Counted from the first letter of the stretch, positions 18,490 through 28,085 are shown. The stretch: DNA of 64,000 bases from Planktothrix paucivesiculata PCC 9631 (GCF_900009265.2 NZ_LR735015.1:167758-231757); one strand, 5' to 3'. A program made the numbers and translations. The notes: a model not told the origin generated them from the letters alone.

Positions 18490-19257
18490 ATGACTCAAAA
18501 ACAATGGTACGAATCCCTGTTCGAGAATTACGGACAAAAATATGATTCCGAGAATTTTACACAAGGGACAATGGGTGAGTGCGATTTCATAGAAAAAGAA
18601 CTTGGATTTAATAAGTCCTTAAAAATATTAGATGTGGGCTGTGGTACAGGAAGACATACAATTGAACTGACAAAGCGGGGATATTCTGTTACTGGAATTG
18701 ATTTATCCGAATCCCAGCTTAAAAGGGCAAAGGATAAAACAAAAAGTGAAAATTTGATCATTGATTTTCAGCAGCAGGATGCCAGAAATTTGACATTCAA
18801 TAATGAATTTGATGTAGCGATAATGCTTTGCGAAGGAGGATTTTCGCTCATGGAAACTGATGAAATGAACTTTGAAATCCTGAAAAATGTCACCCGCTCG
18901 TTAAAGACCAATGCTAAACTTATATTCACAACTTTAAGTGGATTGTTCCCATTATATCATTCACTAGAGCAATTCTATGAATCAAAAACGGAAGCCGGAA
19001 ATTCTACCTGCAAAAGCAATAGTTTTGACTTGATGACATTCCGAGAGCATAACATAACGGAATTTGAAGATGACCTGGGAAACAAGAAATCTCTTGTCTG
19101 TAATGAAAGGTGTTATGTGCCGAGCGAAATTACCTGGTTACTTAAATCTCTTGGTTACAGCAGGATAGATATTTATGGTGCCAAGCTGGGTGCATTTTCC
19201 AGAAATGACAGATTAACAACGGTCGATTTTGAGATGCTTGTTATTGCTGAAAAATAA
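18490..19257 (+). CDS. Class I SAM-dependent methyltransferase
   Basis: A 255-residue protein with the Rossmann methyltransferase core: motif I KILDVGCGTGRHTIEL (about 41-56), the acidic end of strand 2 in VTGIDLSESQLKRAK, and FDVAIMLCEGGFSLMET at strand 4. The C-terminal half ends in DRLTTVDFEMLVIAEK. The target is not predictable. Codon choice (many AGG/AGA, CTT and GGA) looks somewhat unlike the flanking genes by eye, which would fit acquisition by transfer, but I have not computed this. It stands alone between two minus-strand genes. Confidence 0.8.
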   Translation: MTQKQWYESLFENYGQKYDSENFTQGTMGECDFIEKELGFNKSLKILDVGCGTGRHTIELTKRGYSVTGIDLSESQLKRAKDKTKSENLIIDFQQQDARNLTFNNEFDVAIMLCEGGFSLMETDEMNFEILKNVTRSLKTNAKLIFTTLSGLFPLYHSLEQFYESKTEAGNSTCKSNSFDLMTFREHNITEFEDDLGNKKSLVCNERCYVPSEITWLLKSLGYSRIDIYGAKLGAFSRNDRLTTVDFEMLVIAEK

Positions 19258-19296
19258 TTTTGTAACTTGTCCCTACTCGCTCAATCAGAACTGAAC

Positions 19297-21126
19297 TTAA
19301 CAGGGAAATTCAATCGTAAAAGTGGTAAAATTTTGGATACTTTTAACTTGAACTGTTCCGCCTAATTGTGCAACTAACTTTTGCACTAATGCTAACCCTA
19401 ACCCTGTTCCCCCTTGCTTCCAGGGGTCTGCATTCGGAACTCGATAGAACTTTTCAAAAATTCGGGGAAGTTCTTCTTCGGGAATTTCGGCTTGGTTGCG
19501 AATCACAATTTGTAAGGTATCGGAAATTGGGGGAGAAGTCAGAGGAATATCTTGTTTGTTTTTTTTGCGTTTATTTTTAGATTCTGACGTTAATTCTTGC
19601 CAGTTAGACAAACCCTGATAATGAATTCCTAGGAAAATTTCGCCCCCATTGGGTGTATATTTACAGGCATTATTTAACAGTTCAGCGAGAACTCGTTCTA
19701 AACTATTACAATTAGTTTTTATGGCTTTTAGATAAGGATAATAGGCGACATTTAATATCTGATTTCGCTGTTGAGTTCGAGAATAAAAAGGATTAATAAT
19801 ATTAGGTAACCATTCTAATAAATCTAAATTTTCCAGGGGAATAGGTGCGGCGGAAGATTCCAAACGTTGTAAATCTAATAAATCATTAATTAAATTAGTT
19901 TCTCGCATACATTCAGATTCTAATATTTCTAAATATTTTTTACCTCGTTCTGAATCGGGGACAATTTTTAACATATGAATTGCCATTTTCATATTAGCTA
20001 GAGGTGTGCGGAGTTCATGGGAAACCGTACTCAAAAAATCATCCTTGAGAATATTTAACTGTTGCAGTTCTTCCACCTTAGAAGTGCGTTCTTGAACTTG
20101 TCTTTCTAGTTCAGCATTCCGGCTTTTTAACAATTCTAATTTTTCCGTTTGCAATTGATGAACTGATTGTTGGAGTTGTTTAACCACCCGATACATTTCC
20201 GTCGGGTCAAGCATTCTTAATAAACTAACCTGTGTAATAATTCCTAATAACTCCCCTTCATCGCCACAAACAATTAGTCGTTGTACCTGTTGTTTTTGCA
20301 TTTCTTGATGCGCCATCCACAGAGAATCATTAATTTTCAAAGAAAACGACAGATTTCTCATTACCGTTGTTGCATAAGTCGCCGTTAAATCTAATTCTAA
20401 AAATTGCGCCTCCACAATATCCTGTTCCGTAACTAATCCAATGGGGGTTAATTTTTTCTGAGTTCCAGCTTGAAAAATAACCACATAACTCGCTTGATGG
20501 GCGGTCATCATTTGCGCTAAACTTAATACGGATGTTGTGACTGGAGCCGTAATTACTTGGGTGATCATTTCATCTCCAACTCGTCGTAATCTTAAAATAT
20601 TAGCGGGTTGTAAAACCTGACGAATTCTTTCTGGGGTAATCACTCCCACTAATTGACCTCGAATATCTAAAACGGGTAAATGTAAAATTTGATATTGCCG
20701 AAATAGGGATAAAGCTGTAAAAATATCTTGATCATCCGATTCTGTTAAACTAATAGAAATTGGAGACATGATTTCAGCGACTCGGATTTTATTAAGATTT
20801 TTTTTGATGACAGGATCTAAAATTTCTGTTGCCATTAACTGAACAATATCTCGTTCCGTGATTATTCCTACAACCGAAGCCATCTGAGGTTGTTCATCGG
20901 GAAGTATCGGAGTAATTTCTTCCGAGTCTTGATTAATAACTAAAACACAGCTTGCCCGAGATTCTTCTATTAAAGAACTACCGGGGTTTAAAAGACAATG
21001 ATTTTGAGATTGACCTAGTATTTTGATCACATCTGCTAAACAAGTTTCTGGTGTTACAATAAATGGATTCCGATCAATGGCTTGTTCTAAAGCAGATGAA
21101 TAACGCACAGACTGGTAAAATTCCAT
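19297..21126 (-). CDS. Soluble sensor histidine kinase with four CBS domains
   Basis: A 609-residue kinase without membrane segments. Four CBS motifs in two Bateman pairs occupy about residues 20-100, 115-170, 190-240 and 255-310 (VVGIITERDIVQLM, LVGVITPERIRQVL, PIGLVTEQDIVEAQ, LLGIITQVSLLRML). A coiled coil (about 315-358) leads to HisKA with SHELRTP (His370) and a HATPase domain to the end (NNACKYTPNGGE, GTGLGLALVQKLV). CBS pairs usually bind adenine nucleotides, so the input may be energy status; that is inference. No response regulator is adjacent. Confidence 0.88.
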   Translation of the reverse strand: MEFYQSVRYSSALEQAIDRNPFIVTPETCLADVIKILGQSQNHCLLNPGSSLIEESRASCVLVINQDSEEITPILPDEQPQMASVVGIITERDIVQLMATEILDPVIKKNLNKIRVAEIMSPISISLTESDDQDIFTALSLFRQYQILHLPVLDIRGQLVGVITPERIRQVLQPANILRLRRVGDEMITQVITAPVTTSVLSLAQMMTAHQASYVVIFQAGTQKKLTPIGLVTEQDIVEAQFLELDLTATYATTVMRNLSFSLKINDSLWMAHQEMQKQQVQRLIVCGDEGELLGIITQVSLLRMLDPTEMYRVVKQLQQSVHQLQTEKLELLKSRNAELERQVQERTSKVEELQQLNILKDDFLSTVSHELRTPLANMKMAIHMLKIVPDSERGKKYLEILESECMRETNLINDLLDLQRLESSAAPIPLENLDLLEWLPNIINPFYSRTQQRNQILNVAYYPYLKAIKTNCNSLERVLAELLNNACKYTPNGGEIFLGIHYQGLSNWQELTSESKNKRKKNKQDIPLTSPPISDTLQIVIRNQAEIPEEELPRIFEKFYRVPNADPWKQGGTGLGLALVQKLVAQLGGTVQVKSIQNFTTFTIEFPC

Positions 21127-21223
21127 AACAATACTCTAAAAAGGTTCGTAGGAAGATGCACGAGATTTTTAACATTAAAAAATCAGCAAGTCTATAATTA
21201 GTTTAACTTAATTCAACAATAGG

Positions 21224-21883
21224 ATGGTTATGATTGTATCCGTTAATGAAGGAAATTTTTGGGAAGAACGCTATCAACAGGGAACTACAGGCTGGGACTT
21301 AGGAGAACCTGCCTCGCCATTTGTTAGGTTTTTGCAATCTTCTGAGGCTCCACCCCCGGGAAAAACGGCGGTTTTAGGCTGTGGAAGGGGCTATGATGCC
21401 CTATTATTTGCTAGTTATGGGTTTGAGGTGATTGGGTTTGATTTTGCTACTTCTGCGATTAAAGACGCATTAAACCATCAACAATTATTAATTAATCAAT
21501 CGTCAATTCTCAAGGGATCGGGAGAATATTTACCGACTTCAGCAAAATTTTTAAAACAGGATATTTTTGACTTACCCCAGGAGTTTTTAGGACAGTTTGA
21601 TTATGTGATTGAACATACTTGTTTTTGTGCGATTTCCCCAGATCGACGCCCTAATTATGTCAATTTAGTTGAGTCAATTCTGAAACCCCAGGGGCAATTA
21701 TTCGGATTATTTTTTACCCACTCCCGTGCCGGAGGGCCACCTTTTGGCATCACCCCGGCGGAGATTCGACAGTATTTTCAAGGGAAATTTCAGATTGTTT
21801 CCCTGCATCCGGTGACTGAATCAACCCCTAGCCGTCAAGGAGAAGAACATTGGGGACATTTTATGGTGCATCAAAAACTCTAG
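21224..21883 (+). CDS. TPMT-superfamily SAM-dependent methyltransferase
   Basis: A 219-residue protein like the thiopurine S-methyltransferase superfamily: FWEERYQQGTTGWDLGEPAS at the N terminus, AVLGCGRGYDALLFASYGFE as motif I, FDFA at strand 2, and DYVIEHTCFCAISPDRRPNY, a very characteristic block. The end (REE/GEEHWGHFMVHQKL type) fits. These enzymes methylate S, Se or halide acceptors; the natural substrate is uncertain. Two ATGs, at 21224 and 21230, are possible; AGG lies directly before the first. Confidence 0.85.
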   Translation: MVMIVSVNEGNFWEERYQQGTTGWDLGEPASPFVRFLQSSEAPPPGKTAVLGCGRGYDALLFASYGFEVIGFDFATSAIKDALNHQQLLINQSSILKGSGEYLPTSAKFLKQDIFDLPQEFLGQFDYVIEHTCFCAISPDRRPNYVNLVESILKPQGQLFGLFFTHSRAGGPPFGITPAEIRQYFQGKFQIVSLHPVTESTPSRQGEEHWGHFMVHQKL

Positions 21884-21952
21884 CCATTAATTCTGCAAAT
21901 TTTTTCTAACCTGGCTATAATAAGTAAAGATTTAGTTAAACCTGATTTACAA

Positions 21953-22636
21953 ATGAGTCAACCGTTGAATTTAGAAAATATTGCCCATCAGCTAGATAGC
22001 AAAAACTTACGCGATCGCTTATTAGGATTAGCTTCTTTGAGAAATGTTACTCCAGAGGATGCTGTTCCTTTAATTAAAAAAGTGCTAAATGATGAAAGTT
22101 TACAAGTCCGTTCTATGGCAATTTTTGCCCTGGGAATTAAACCTACGGAAGAATGCTATTTTCTGTTAGTGAAACTATTAGAAAATGACCCGGATTATGG
22201 GGTGAGAGCCGATGCAGCCGGAGCCCTGGGATATCTGGGAGATATTCGAGCATTTGAACCTTTAGTTAGAGCTTTTTATGAGGATACAGATTGGCTAGTT
22301 AGATTTAGTGCGGCGGTCTCCCTGGGAAACCTCAAAGATATTAGGGCTCGGGATGTTTTATTGGCTGCATTAGAAAGTGATGAAGTGATTTTACATCAAG
22401 CTGCAATTGCTGCGATCGGAGAAATTAAAGATGTGGAATCCGTTGATAAAATTCTGCGATTTGCTCAGGCGGAAGATTGGTTAGTGCGGCAACGTTTAGC
22501 AGAAGCTCTGGGCAATTTGGTTACACCTAAAAGCCTTTCTGCATTAAATTATTTAGCCAAAGATAGTCATTCTCAAGTCTCTGAATCCGCTAAGATTTCC
22601 ATTGAGCGGCTACGGGAAGCGGGATTGCAAGTTTAA
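21953..22636 (+). CDS. HEAT-repeat protein, NblB/CpcE-like
   Basis: A 227-residue all-helical protein made of about six HEAT repeats (RSMAIFALGI, VRADAAGALGYLGDIRAFEP, VRFSAAVSLGNLKDIRARDV, HQAAIAAIGEIKDVESVDKI, VRQRLAEALGNLVTPKSL). Length and repeat wording resemble cyanobacterial NblB proteins, which act in phycobilisome breakdown, and bilin lyase relatives of the CpcE type. No phycobiliprotein gene is nearby, so the function is inferred from similarity of pattern only. Confidence 0.75.
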   Translation: MSQPLNLENIAHQLDSKNLRDRLLGLASLRNVTPEDAVPLIKKVLNDESLQVRSMAIFALGIKPTEECYFLLVKLLENDPDYGVRADAAGALGYLGDIRAFEPLVRAFYEDTDWLVRFSAAVSLGNLKDIRARDVLLAALESDEVILHQAAIAAIGEIKDVESVDKILRFAQAEDWLVRQRLAEALGNLVTPKSLSALNYLAKDSHSQVSESAKISIERLREAGLQV

Positions 22637-22759
22637 AGATTTGATTAACAGGGAATGGAGAATATCAAAGATGATGCAATTGTCTTGACAAATTAACCCA
22701 ACTGTTAGACGATAGGATTCTAGTTTCTAGGTTTAAATAAAAGCTATCCTTAAATCAGC

Positions 22760-24064
22760 ATGACTTCTCCATTCCCTTCTCGCAAAAAGCCTAAGATTCT
22801 GCAACTATTCTTTTTTAGTTTTATTATTTTATTCTTAGCTAGTACCTCGGCAATTTTGGGCGCGGTGACGGCTTTATTAACTCCTGAAAAATTTGATTTT
22901 ACCGAACCAGAATCTAATATTTTAGATGGACTCTGGCAACATCGGTTTAAATATAGTTTATCTCGTCCCGTTAATATTTTAGTCCTGGGAATTGATGGAA
23001 GTCCAAATAGTTCCTCCTCGTCCCCCGATCTATTTAAAGGTCGCAGTGATACGGTTTTATTTGTAAATTTTCAACCCCAAGATAAATCAGTTAGTTTATT
23101 ATCTATTCCCCGGGATACTCAAGTTGAAATTCCGGGTTATGGTACGGGAAAAATTAATGAAGCTAACTATTGGGGTGGGCCTAAATTAGCAAAAGAAGTG
23201 GTTCAAAATATTTTAAATAAAGTTCAAATTAACCGTTATATTCGAGTTAGTAGTGGCGCATTTCGAGAATTGGTTGATTTTTTGGGAGGAGTAGAAGTTT
23301 ATATTCCCCAACCGATGTCCTATCAGGATAAAACCCAAAAATTAAATATTGATTTGGCTGCTGGTTGGCAAACAATTAATGGTGAACAGGCCGATCAATT
23401 TGTCAGGTTTCGCGGAGATGGTTATGGCGATTTAGGCCGGGTACAGCGTCAACAAGCCTTAATGGAAGCGATTTTAGTGCGGCTGAAAGATCCGACGGTT
23501 TTACCTCGTGTTCCTGAAATTATTCGGATTATGCAAAAATATATTGATACTAATTTAAGTTTTGAAGAAATTTTAACCTTAGTTAATTTTGGATTGAATC
23601 TGGAACCTCAGAACTTTAAAATGGTGATGTTACCCGGTCGTTCTAGTTCGGAGGAATATTCTAATAGTAGTTATTGGTTAATAGATGAGCGGGGACGCGA
23701 TCGGGTTATGTATCAATATTTTAGATTAGATTCTACTGGATTTATTTTAAAAAGTGCCTACGAACCTTCTGCTTATGAAACTTTATCTAAGGATTTAAAA
23801 ATTGCGATTCAAAATACTTCTAGTAATCCGAAAGCAGTGGATAAAATGTTAGATTTTTTATCCAATCAAGGGTTTAATCAAGTTTATTTAGTCCCGAGTG
23901 AATCTAATCAACAACTGAAAACCCAAATTATTGTTCAAGGAGGAGATTTAGGGGCGGCTAAACTCATGCAAAAAACCCTGGGTTTAGGTGAGCTTAAATC
24001 TTCGGCAACGGGTGATATGGGGTCGGATTTAACCATTAGGGTCGGGGAAGATTGGCTCAAATAA
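22760..24064 (+). CDS. LytR-CpsA-Psr (LCP) family protein
   Basis: A 434-residue membrane-anchored protein: a short basic N terminus, one membrane helix (about 14-38), the LCP domain (about 70-250) with VNILVLGIDG, RSDTVLFVNFQP, SIPRDTQVEIPGYG and VRFRGDGYGDLGRVQRQQ, then a LytR C-terminal domain (about 330-434). LCP enzymes transfer glycopolymers from lipid carriers to peptidoglycan or act in envelope polysaccharide assembly. The Asp and Arg residues that bind pyrophosphate-Mg are present in the quoted motifs. Spaced 123 nt from the HEAT gene. Confidence 0.9.
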   Translation: MTSPFPSRKKPKILQLFFFSFIILFLASTSAILGAVTALLTPEKFDFTEPESNILDGLWQHRFKYSLSRPVNILVLGIDGSPNSSSSSPDLFKGRSDTVLFVNFQPQDKSVSLLSIPRDTQVEIPGYGTGKINEANYWGGPKLAKEVVQNILNKVQINRYIRVSSGAFRELVDFLGGVEVYIPQPMSYQDKTQKLNIDLAAGWQTINGEQADQFVRFRGDGYGDLGRVQRQQALMEAILVRLKDPTVLPRVPEIIRIMQKYIDTNLSFEEILTLVNFGLNLEPQNFKMVMLPGRSSSEEYSNSSYWLIDERGRDRVMYQYFRLDSTGFILKSAYEPSAYETLSKDLKIAIQNTSSNPKAVDKMLDFLSNQGFNQVYLVPSESNQQLKTQIIVQGGDLGAAKLMQKTLGLGELKSSATGDMGSDLTIRVGEDWLK

Positions 24065-24069
24065 AATTA

Positions 24070-24105
24070 CTCAAGGAAGACTTTAAGATTCAATGCTTCC
24101 TTGAG
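24070..24105. terminator. Bidirectional terminator-like hairpin between convergent genes
   Basis: CTCAAGGAAG at 24070-24079 pairs perfectly with CTTCCTTGAG at 24096-24105 around a 16-nt loop. It lies between the LCP gene (stop at 24064) and the convergent egtD (stop at 24117). There is no long T-run after it on the plus strand, so termination strength is uncertain. Confidence 0.55.
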
Positions 24106-24116
24106 GTCACTGAATC

Positions 24117-25145
24117 TTAAACCACCTTTAATTGATACAAAATCAAACCAAACCATTGATTTTCGTCTGTCCAAGTCTTGACAGAAACTAAGCCTAAATC
24201 CTCTAATTCCGCTTGGATTTTTTCCAGTTCAAACTTGCGAGAAATTTCCGTATGAATGGTTTCTTCGGCGGCAAATTCAATGGCTAAATTGAGCTTTTTA
24301 AGTTCAACAGTTTGCGATCGCAAGCTTTTTAAGTGCATTTCAATTTGATGGTCGGTCTGATTATAAAATGCTAAATGTTCAAAGTTCTGTAAATCAAAAT
24401 TCCCTTCAAACAGATGGTTTAAATGTTGCAACATATTCAGGTTAAATGCTGCTGTCACCCCCTGGTTATCATCATAAGCAGGTTCTAAAATTGATGGGGA
24501 TTTGTGTAAATCAACCCCCAATAAAAAATAATCCCCCGGTTGCAAAGCCTCCACAATATGGGAAAAGAAAACATGGCATTCTTCCGGTTTTAAATTGCCC
24601 AAGGTACTGCCAATAAACCCAATCATTCGGGCAGGGAGGGGAGAAGGATTTAGATGTTTTAAAGCCGTTTCATAGGTACTCACAATTCCATGAATATGTA
24701 GCGTTGGGTAATTTTCCAACAGATTATAAGCACTTTGCTCTAAAATTCCACCACTAATATCAATGGGTAAATAATGCAACGGATGATCTAAATCTCGATA
24801 AGCGTCTAATAGAATCCGAGTTTTTGTAGAACTCCCACTTCCCAATTCTACAATTTCACAGGAGCCAGTTAAATGAGCAATTTCTGAAGCATAATTTTGT
24901 AAAATTTTTGTTTCTGTACGGGTTAAATAATATTCGGGTAAATCACAAATTTTTTCAAACAATAATGATCCTTGATCATCATAGAAATATTTAGGCGGTA
25001 AGGTTTTTGGGCTTTGGGTTAACCCCTGAATCACATCCTCTCCGGCAGCAAGGGGACATTTTTCTCGAAAGGTGTCAATCTTTAACCGAGGGTTAACCCC
25101 CGTACACTTATTAGGTGATAAGACGGGAGAATTAGGAATTACCAT
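24117..25145 (-). CDS. egtD: L-histidine N-alpha-methyltransferase (EgtD-like)
   Basis: A 342-residue methyltransferase that makes hercynine from histidine, first step of ergothioneine synthesis. Family motifs: PPKYFYDDQGSLLFEKICDL, PEYYLTRTETKIL, IVELGSGSSTKTRILLDA, PIDIS, MIGFIGSTLGNL, and YNQTDHQIEMHL. The C-terminal half has the ETIHTEISRKF segment. I prefer the ATG at 25145 over the TTG at 25151. EgtB, the sulfoxide synthase often encoded next to EgtD, is not adjacent here, so the full pathway cannot be asserted from this window. Confidence 0.88.
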   Translation of the reverse strand: MVIPNSPVLSPNKCTGVNPRLKIDTFREKCPLAAGEDVIQGLTQSPKTLPPKYFYDDQGSLLFEKICDLPEYYLTRTETKILQNYASEIAHLTGSCEIVELGSGSSTKTRILLDAYRDLDHPLHYLPIDISGGILEQSAYNLLENYPTLHIHGIVSTYETALKHLNPSPLPARMIGFIGSTLGNLKPEECHVFFSHIVEALQPGDYFLLGVDLHKSPSILEPAYDDNQGVTAAFNLNMLQHLNHLFEGNFDLQNFEHLAFYNQTDHQIEMHLKSLRSQTVELKKLNLAIEFAAEETIHTEISRKFELEKIQAELEDLGLVSVKTWTDENQWFGLILYQLKVV

Positions 25146-25206
25146 GATCAAACATACAAACTCAGCTTAAGATTAGTATTTTACAGTATTTTGTCTCGAT
25201 AAAATA

Positions 25207-25233
25207 TTACAATCTCTCGAAAATTGCTATAAT
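25207..25233 (+). promoter_or_regulatory. Possible gatB promoter
   Basis: TATAAT at 25228-25233 is a perfect -10 hexamer 33 nt before the gatB start; TTACAA at 25207-25212 could serve as -35, but the 15-nt spacer is short. Assigned by eye only. Confidence 0.3.
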
Positions 25234-25265
25234 ATAGGGAATAGTTGTTAAAAAAATTCTGATGG

Positions 25266-26756
25266 ATGTCTATGACTGCTACTGCACCTGTTAAAACAGA
25301 ATACGAAGCGATTATTGGGTTAGAAACCCATTGTCAATTGAACACCGAAACCAAAATTTTCTCCAATTCCTCGACGAAATTTGGGGCCGATCCTAATATG
25401 AATATTGACCCGATTTGTATGGGATTACCCGGTGTCCTACCTGTCTTAAATGAAAAAGTCTTAGAATATGCGGTAAAAGCCGGGTTAGCCTTGAATTGTG
25501 AAATTGCCCCTTACAGTAAATTTGATCGCAAACAATATTTTTATCCTGATTTGCCCAAAAATTATCAAATTTCTCAATATGATTTACCCATTGCCATCAA
25601 GGGTCATTTAGAAATAGAAATTGTCGATGAAGATGGCAGTGCAACTCGCAAAACTATTGGGATAACTCGCTTACATATTGAAGAAGATGCGGGAAAATTA
25701 GTCCATGGTGGAAGCGATCGCCTTTCCGGTTCTACCTATTCAATGGTTGATTATAATCGGGCGGGTATTGCTTTAGCTGAAATTGTCTCTGAACCTGATA
25801 TTCGTTCGGGACAAGAAGCCGCCGAATATGCCCAAGAATTGCGTCGCATCGTGCGTTATTTGGGCGTGAGTGATGGCAATATGCAAGAGGGTTCACTGCG
25901 ATGTGATGTAAATATTTCCGTGCGTCCAGTGGGACAAAAAGAGTTCGGAACTAAAGTCGAAATCAAAAACATGAACTCTTTTAGTGCCATTCAACGGGCG
26001 ATTGATCATGAAATCGAACGGCAAATTAACGCCATTGAAACCGGGGAAGAAATTGTTCAAGAAACTCGGTTATGGGAAGAAGGAAGTCAACGTACAATTA
26101 GTATGCGGAAAAAAGAAGGATCAAGCGATTATCGCTATTTTCCTGAACCCGATCTTCCACCGATTCAAGTATCTGCTGAACAACTCAAAACCTGGAAATC
26201 TCAACTCCCCGAACTTCCCGCAGAAAAACGCCATCGCTATGAATCAGAAATAGGATTATCCCCCTACGATACCCGCGTATTAACGGATGATCACCCGGTT
26301 TCTGAATATTTTGAAGCCACAATTGCCGCCGGGGCTAATATTAAACAAGCGGTAAATTGGATTATGGGGGATATCACAGCCCATCTGAAAAATGAAAAAT
26401 GTAGTGTTACTGAAATCGCCCTAAAACCTGAAGGATTAGCGGAATTAATTGCTTTAATTGAAGCGGGAACTATTAGCGGTAAAATTGCTAAGGATTTATT
26501 ACCGGAATTGTTAACTCAAGGTGGATCTCCTAAAGTTTTAGTGGAAGCTAAAGGGTTAATTCAATTATCCGATCCTACAGCTTTAGCAGAAATTATTGAT
26601 CAAGTTTTGATTGAAAATCCCAAGGAATTAGAACAATATCACGCCGGAAAAACTAAACTCCAAGGATTTTTTGTCGGTCAAATCATGAAAAAAACTGGGG
26701 GGCGGGCTGACCCTAAACTCACTAATCAACTATTAGGAGAAAAACTCAAAAAATAA
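25266..26756 (+). CDS. gatB: Aspartyl/glutamyl-tRNA(Asn/Gln) amidotransferase subunit B
   Basis: A 496-residue subunit of the GatCAB complex that converts Glu-tRNA(Gln) and Asp-tRNA(Asn) to the cognate amides in organisms without GlnRS or AsnRS. Hallmarks include [76 protein letters not shown], and a YqeY-like C-terminal domain (about 390-496) ending with [12 protein letters not shown]. Length is standard. A second in-frame ATG just before it is not possible; the start MSMTA is supported by homologous spacing to [10 protein letters not shown]. Confidence 0.96.
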   Translation: MSMTATAPVKTEYEAIIGLETHCQLNTETKIFSNSSTKFGADPNMNIDPICMGLPGVLPVLNEKVLEYAVKAGLALNCEIAPYSKFDRKQYFYPDLPKNYQISQYDLPIAIKGHLEIEIVDEDGSATRKTIGITRLHIEEDAGKLVHGGSDRLSGSTYSMVDYNRAGIALAEIVSEPDIRSGQEAAEYAQELRRIVRYLGVSDGNMQEGSLRCDVNISVRPVGQKEFGTKVEIKNMNSFSAIQRAIDHEIERQINAIETGEEIVQETRLWEEGSQRTISMRKKEGSSDYRYFPEPDLPPIQVSAEQLKTWKSQLPELPAEKRHRYESEIGLSPYDTRVLTDDHPVSEYFEATIAAGANIKQAVNWIMGDITAHLKNEKCSVTEIALKPEGLAELIALIEAGTISGKIAKDLLPELLTQGGSPKVLVEAKGLIQLSDPTALAEIIDQVLIENPKELEQYHAGKTKLQGFFVGQIMKKTGGRADPKLTNQLLGEKLKK

Positions 26757-26798
26757 GGACTTTATAAATTACCTAAGATTAAAAGGAGGTTAAAACCA

Positions 26799-26894
26799 AT
26801 GCAAAAGTATGAACGTGATCGCTTTTATTGGCGAATGGGTTTTGTTTTGATTTTTTCCCTTTTAGCTTGGGGAATATTCCTGATAATTCCTTAG
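26799..26894 (+). CDS. Small single-helix membrane protein (31 aa)
   Basis: A short frame of 31 codons directly after gatB. A very strong site, AAGGAGG at 26783-26789, lies 9 nt before the ATG. The product has a charged start (MQKYERDRFYWRMG) and one hydrophobic helix (FVLIFSLLAWGIFLIIP), the form of small thylakoid or plasma-membrane subunits. It does not match the photosystem or b6f small subunits that I know. The 42-nt gap from gatB allows cotranscription. Confidence 0.6.
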   Translation: MQKYERDRFYWRMGFVLIFSLLAWGIFLIIP

Positions 26895-26909
26895 TTTTTT
26901 AGATGTTTC

Positions 26910-27017
26910 TCTGGTTCCAATGCAGAGCATTGGAACGCTAGTTTTGAGGCTTCGCCTCCTATTATTTGAAGCAGAGTCTCCATTAATAGTATTTCTAGGT
27001 ATAACCTAGAAACCAGA
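26910..27017. repeat. Palindromic dispersed element with nested hairpins
   Basis: Outer inverted repeat TCTGGTT at 26910-26916 and AACCAGA at 27011-27017; inside, GTTCCAATGC at 26914-26923 pairs with GCATTGGAAC at 26927-26936, GAGGC/GCCTC at 26946-26958, and CTAGGTATAACCTAG at 26995-27009. This fits a non-coding palindromic element of the kind scattered through cyanobacterial genomes. Confidence 0.6.
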
Positions 27018-27064
27018 TCAAGGTTGGGGTTTAGAGATGCTCAAACCCAACCTTAATTTCACGA

Positions 27065-27316
27065 TTAATCAGATTTTGGACTAAAAAATAATTGATTAAT
27101 TTTACCAATTGCCCAACTCAAAATTGCTCCCCCCATTAAAATCCCAATGGCCGGAGTAAAGACAGGTTCCCAAAGTTTATACCATAAATCCAACCCCAGA
27201 TTAACTTTAAAAGAATGGCCTAAAACCGCAACCACTAACCAAAAAAAACTGAATAATACAAAAAAAACATTAGCCACTAAAACTAGATTTAACCATTTAA
27301 TCAATTGTTCTTTCAT
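27065..27316 (-). CDS. Small two-helix membrane protein (83 aa)
   Basis: An 83-residue protein with two hydrophobic helices (LVLVANVFFVLFSFFWLVVAVLG, quoted in part: about residues 10-33, and about 55-71) joined by a loop (SFKVNLGLDLWYKLWEPVF). It ends in FFSPKSD. No family is recognised. It is encoded alone on the minus strand between the repeat element and the next plus-strand gene. Function unknown. Confidence 0.6.
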   Translation of the reverse strand: MKEQLIKWLNLVLVANVFFVLFSFFWLVVAVLGHSFKVNLGLDLWYKLWEPVFTPAIGILMGGAILSWAIGKINQLFFSPKSD

Positions 27317-27477
27317 CGTTTAAACTCAACTAAAAATTATATCAATCCATTTTCTTGAGACTATTTTAAGCGTTAGAGGGATTTTTTTGCAAATATTAAC
27401 TCAAAATTTGTAGACAAACTTAACCTAATCTTTGTTACAATAGATCCTAGCAGTTATAGTAGGCAGTTTTTGTTAAT

Positions 27478-27999
27478 ATGGTTCGCTACACCCTAGCTCA
27501 AAGTCCCGAAATCGTTCTTACCGTCCGTGGCAAAGATTCATCTCAAGCCCGGGAGAAAGCGATGGACAAACTGATGGAATTGATGGATACGGGAAAACTG
27601 CCAACGGAATTGGAAGAAGGCTTTAGTCCCCAACAGTTTATCGAAGTCAAAGAACCCGATGATAGTCCCTTAGAAGAAGAAGATGCAATTTCCGAAGCGG
27701 TGCAAATTCTGAGTAATTTGGCTTCTTTGAAATTGAAAATGATGGAATCAAGGGAAGAAGCCTTAAAAGTGCGAGAAGCAATTGATATTTTGTTCACAGA
27801 TCAACCTGTGACTGTGGAAGAAATAACCGAGTTAAAAGATGGATTTAAGGTGTTAAAAAATTTCGCGGTTTCTAATCTTAGATATCGAGAAGCTAGGGGC
27901 AAAGCTGAAGAAGCTAGAGCCGTTTTAGATGAAGCATTAAAGTCTTCTGAACCCGAACCAAAACCCGAACATCCTCACGGAAAAAAAGACAAAAAATAA
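27478..27999 (+). CDS. Hypothetical cyanobacterial protein with coiled-coil character (173 aa)
   Basis: A soluble, acidic, helix-rich protein. It starts with a short beta-like region (VRYTLAQSPEIVLTVRGKD), then an acidic middle (EPDDSPLEEEDAISEAV), long amphipathic helices rich in Glu/Lys/Leu (about 70-158), and a Pro/Lys tail ending GKKDKK. No catalytic motif is visible. The helices suggest oligomerisation or a scaffold role. TTTGTTACAAT lies about 40 nt upstream and may be part of the promoter. I do not recognise the family. Confidence 0.65.
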   Translation: MVRYTLAQSPEIVLTVRGKDSSQAREKAMDKLMELMDTGKLPTELEEGFSPQQFIEVKEPDDSPLEEEDAISEAVQILSNLASLKLKMMESREEALKVREAIDILFTDQPVTVEEITELKDGFKVLKNFAVSNLRYREARGKAEEARAVLDEALKSSEPEPKPEHPHGKKDKK

Positions 28000-28085
28000 C
28001 CAGTTGTAGGGGCGGGTTCATCACGATTCCCGGTAATTAACAAAAGTCTAAAAGAACCTGCCCTTACCAGTTATTAATCCAAAAC

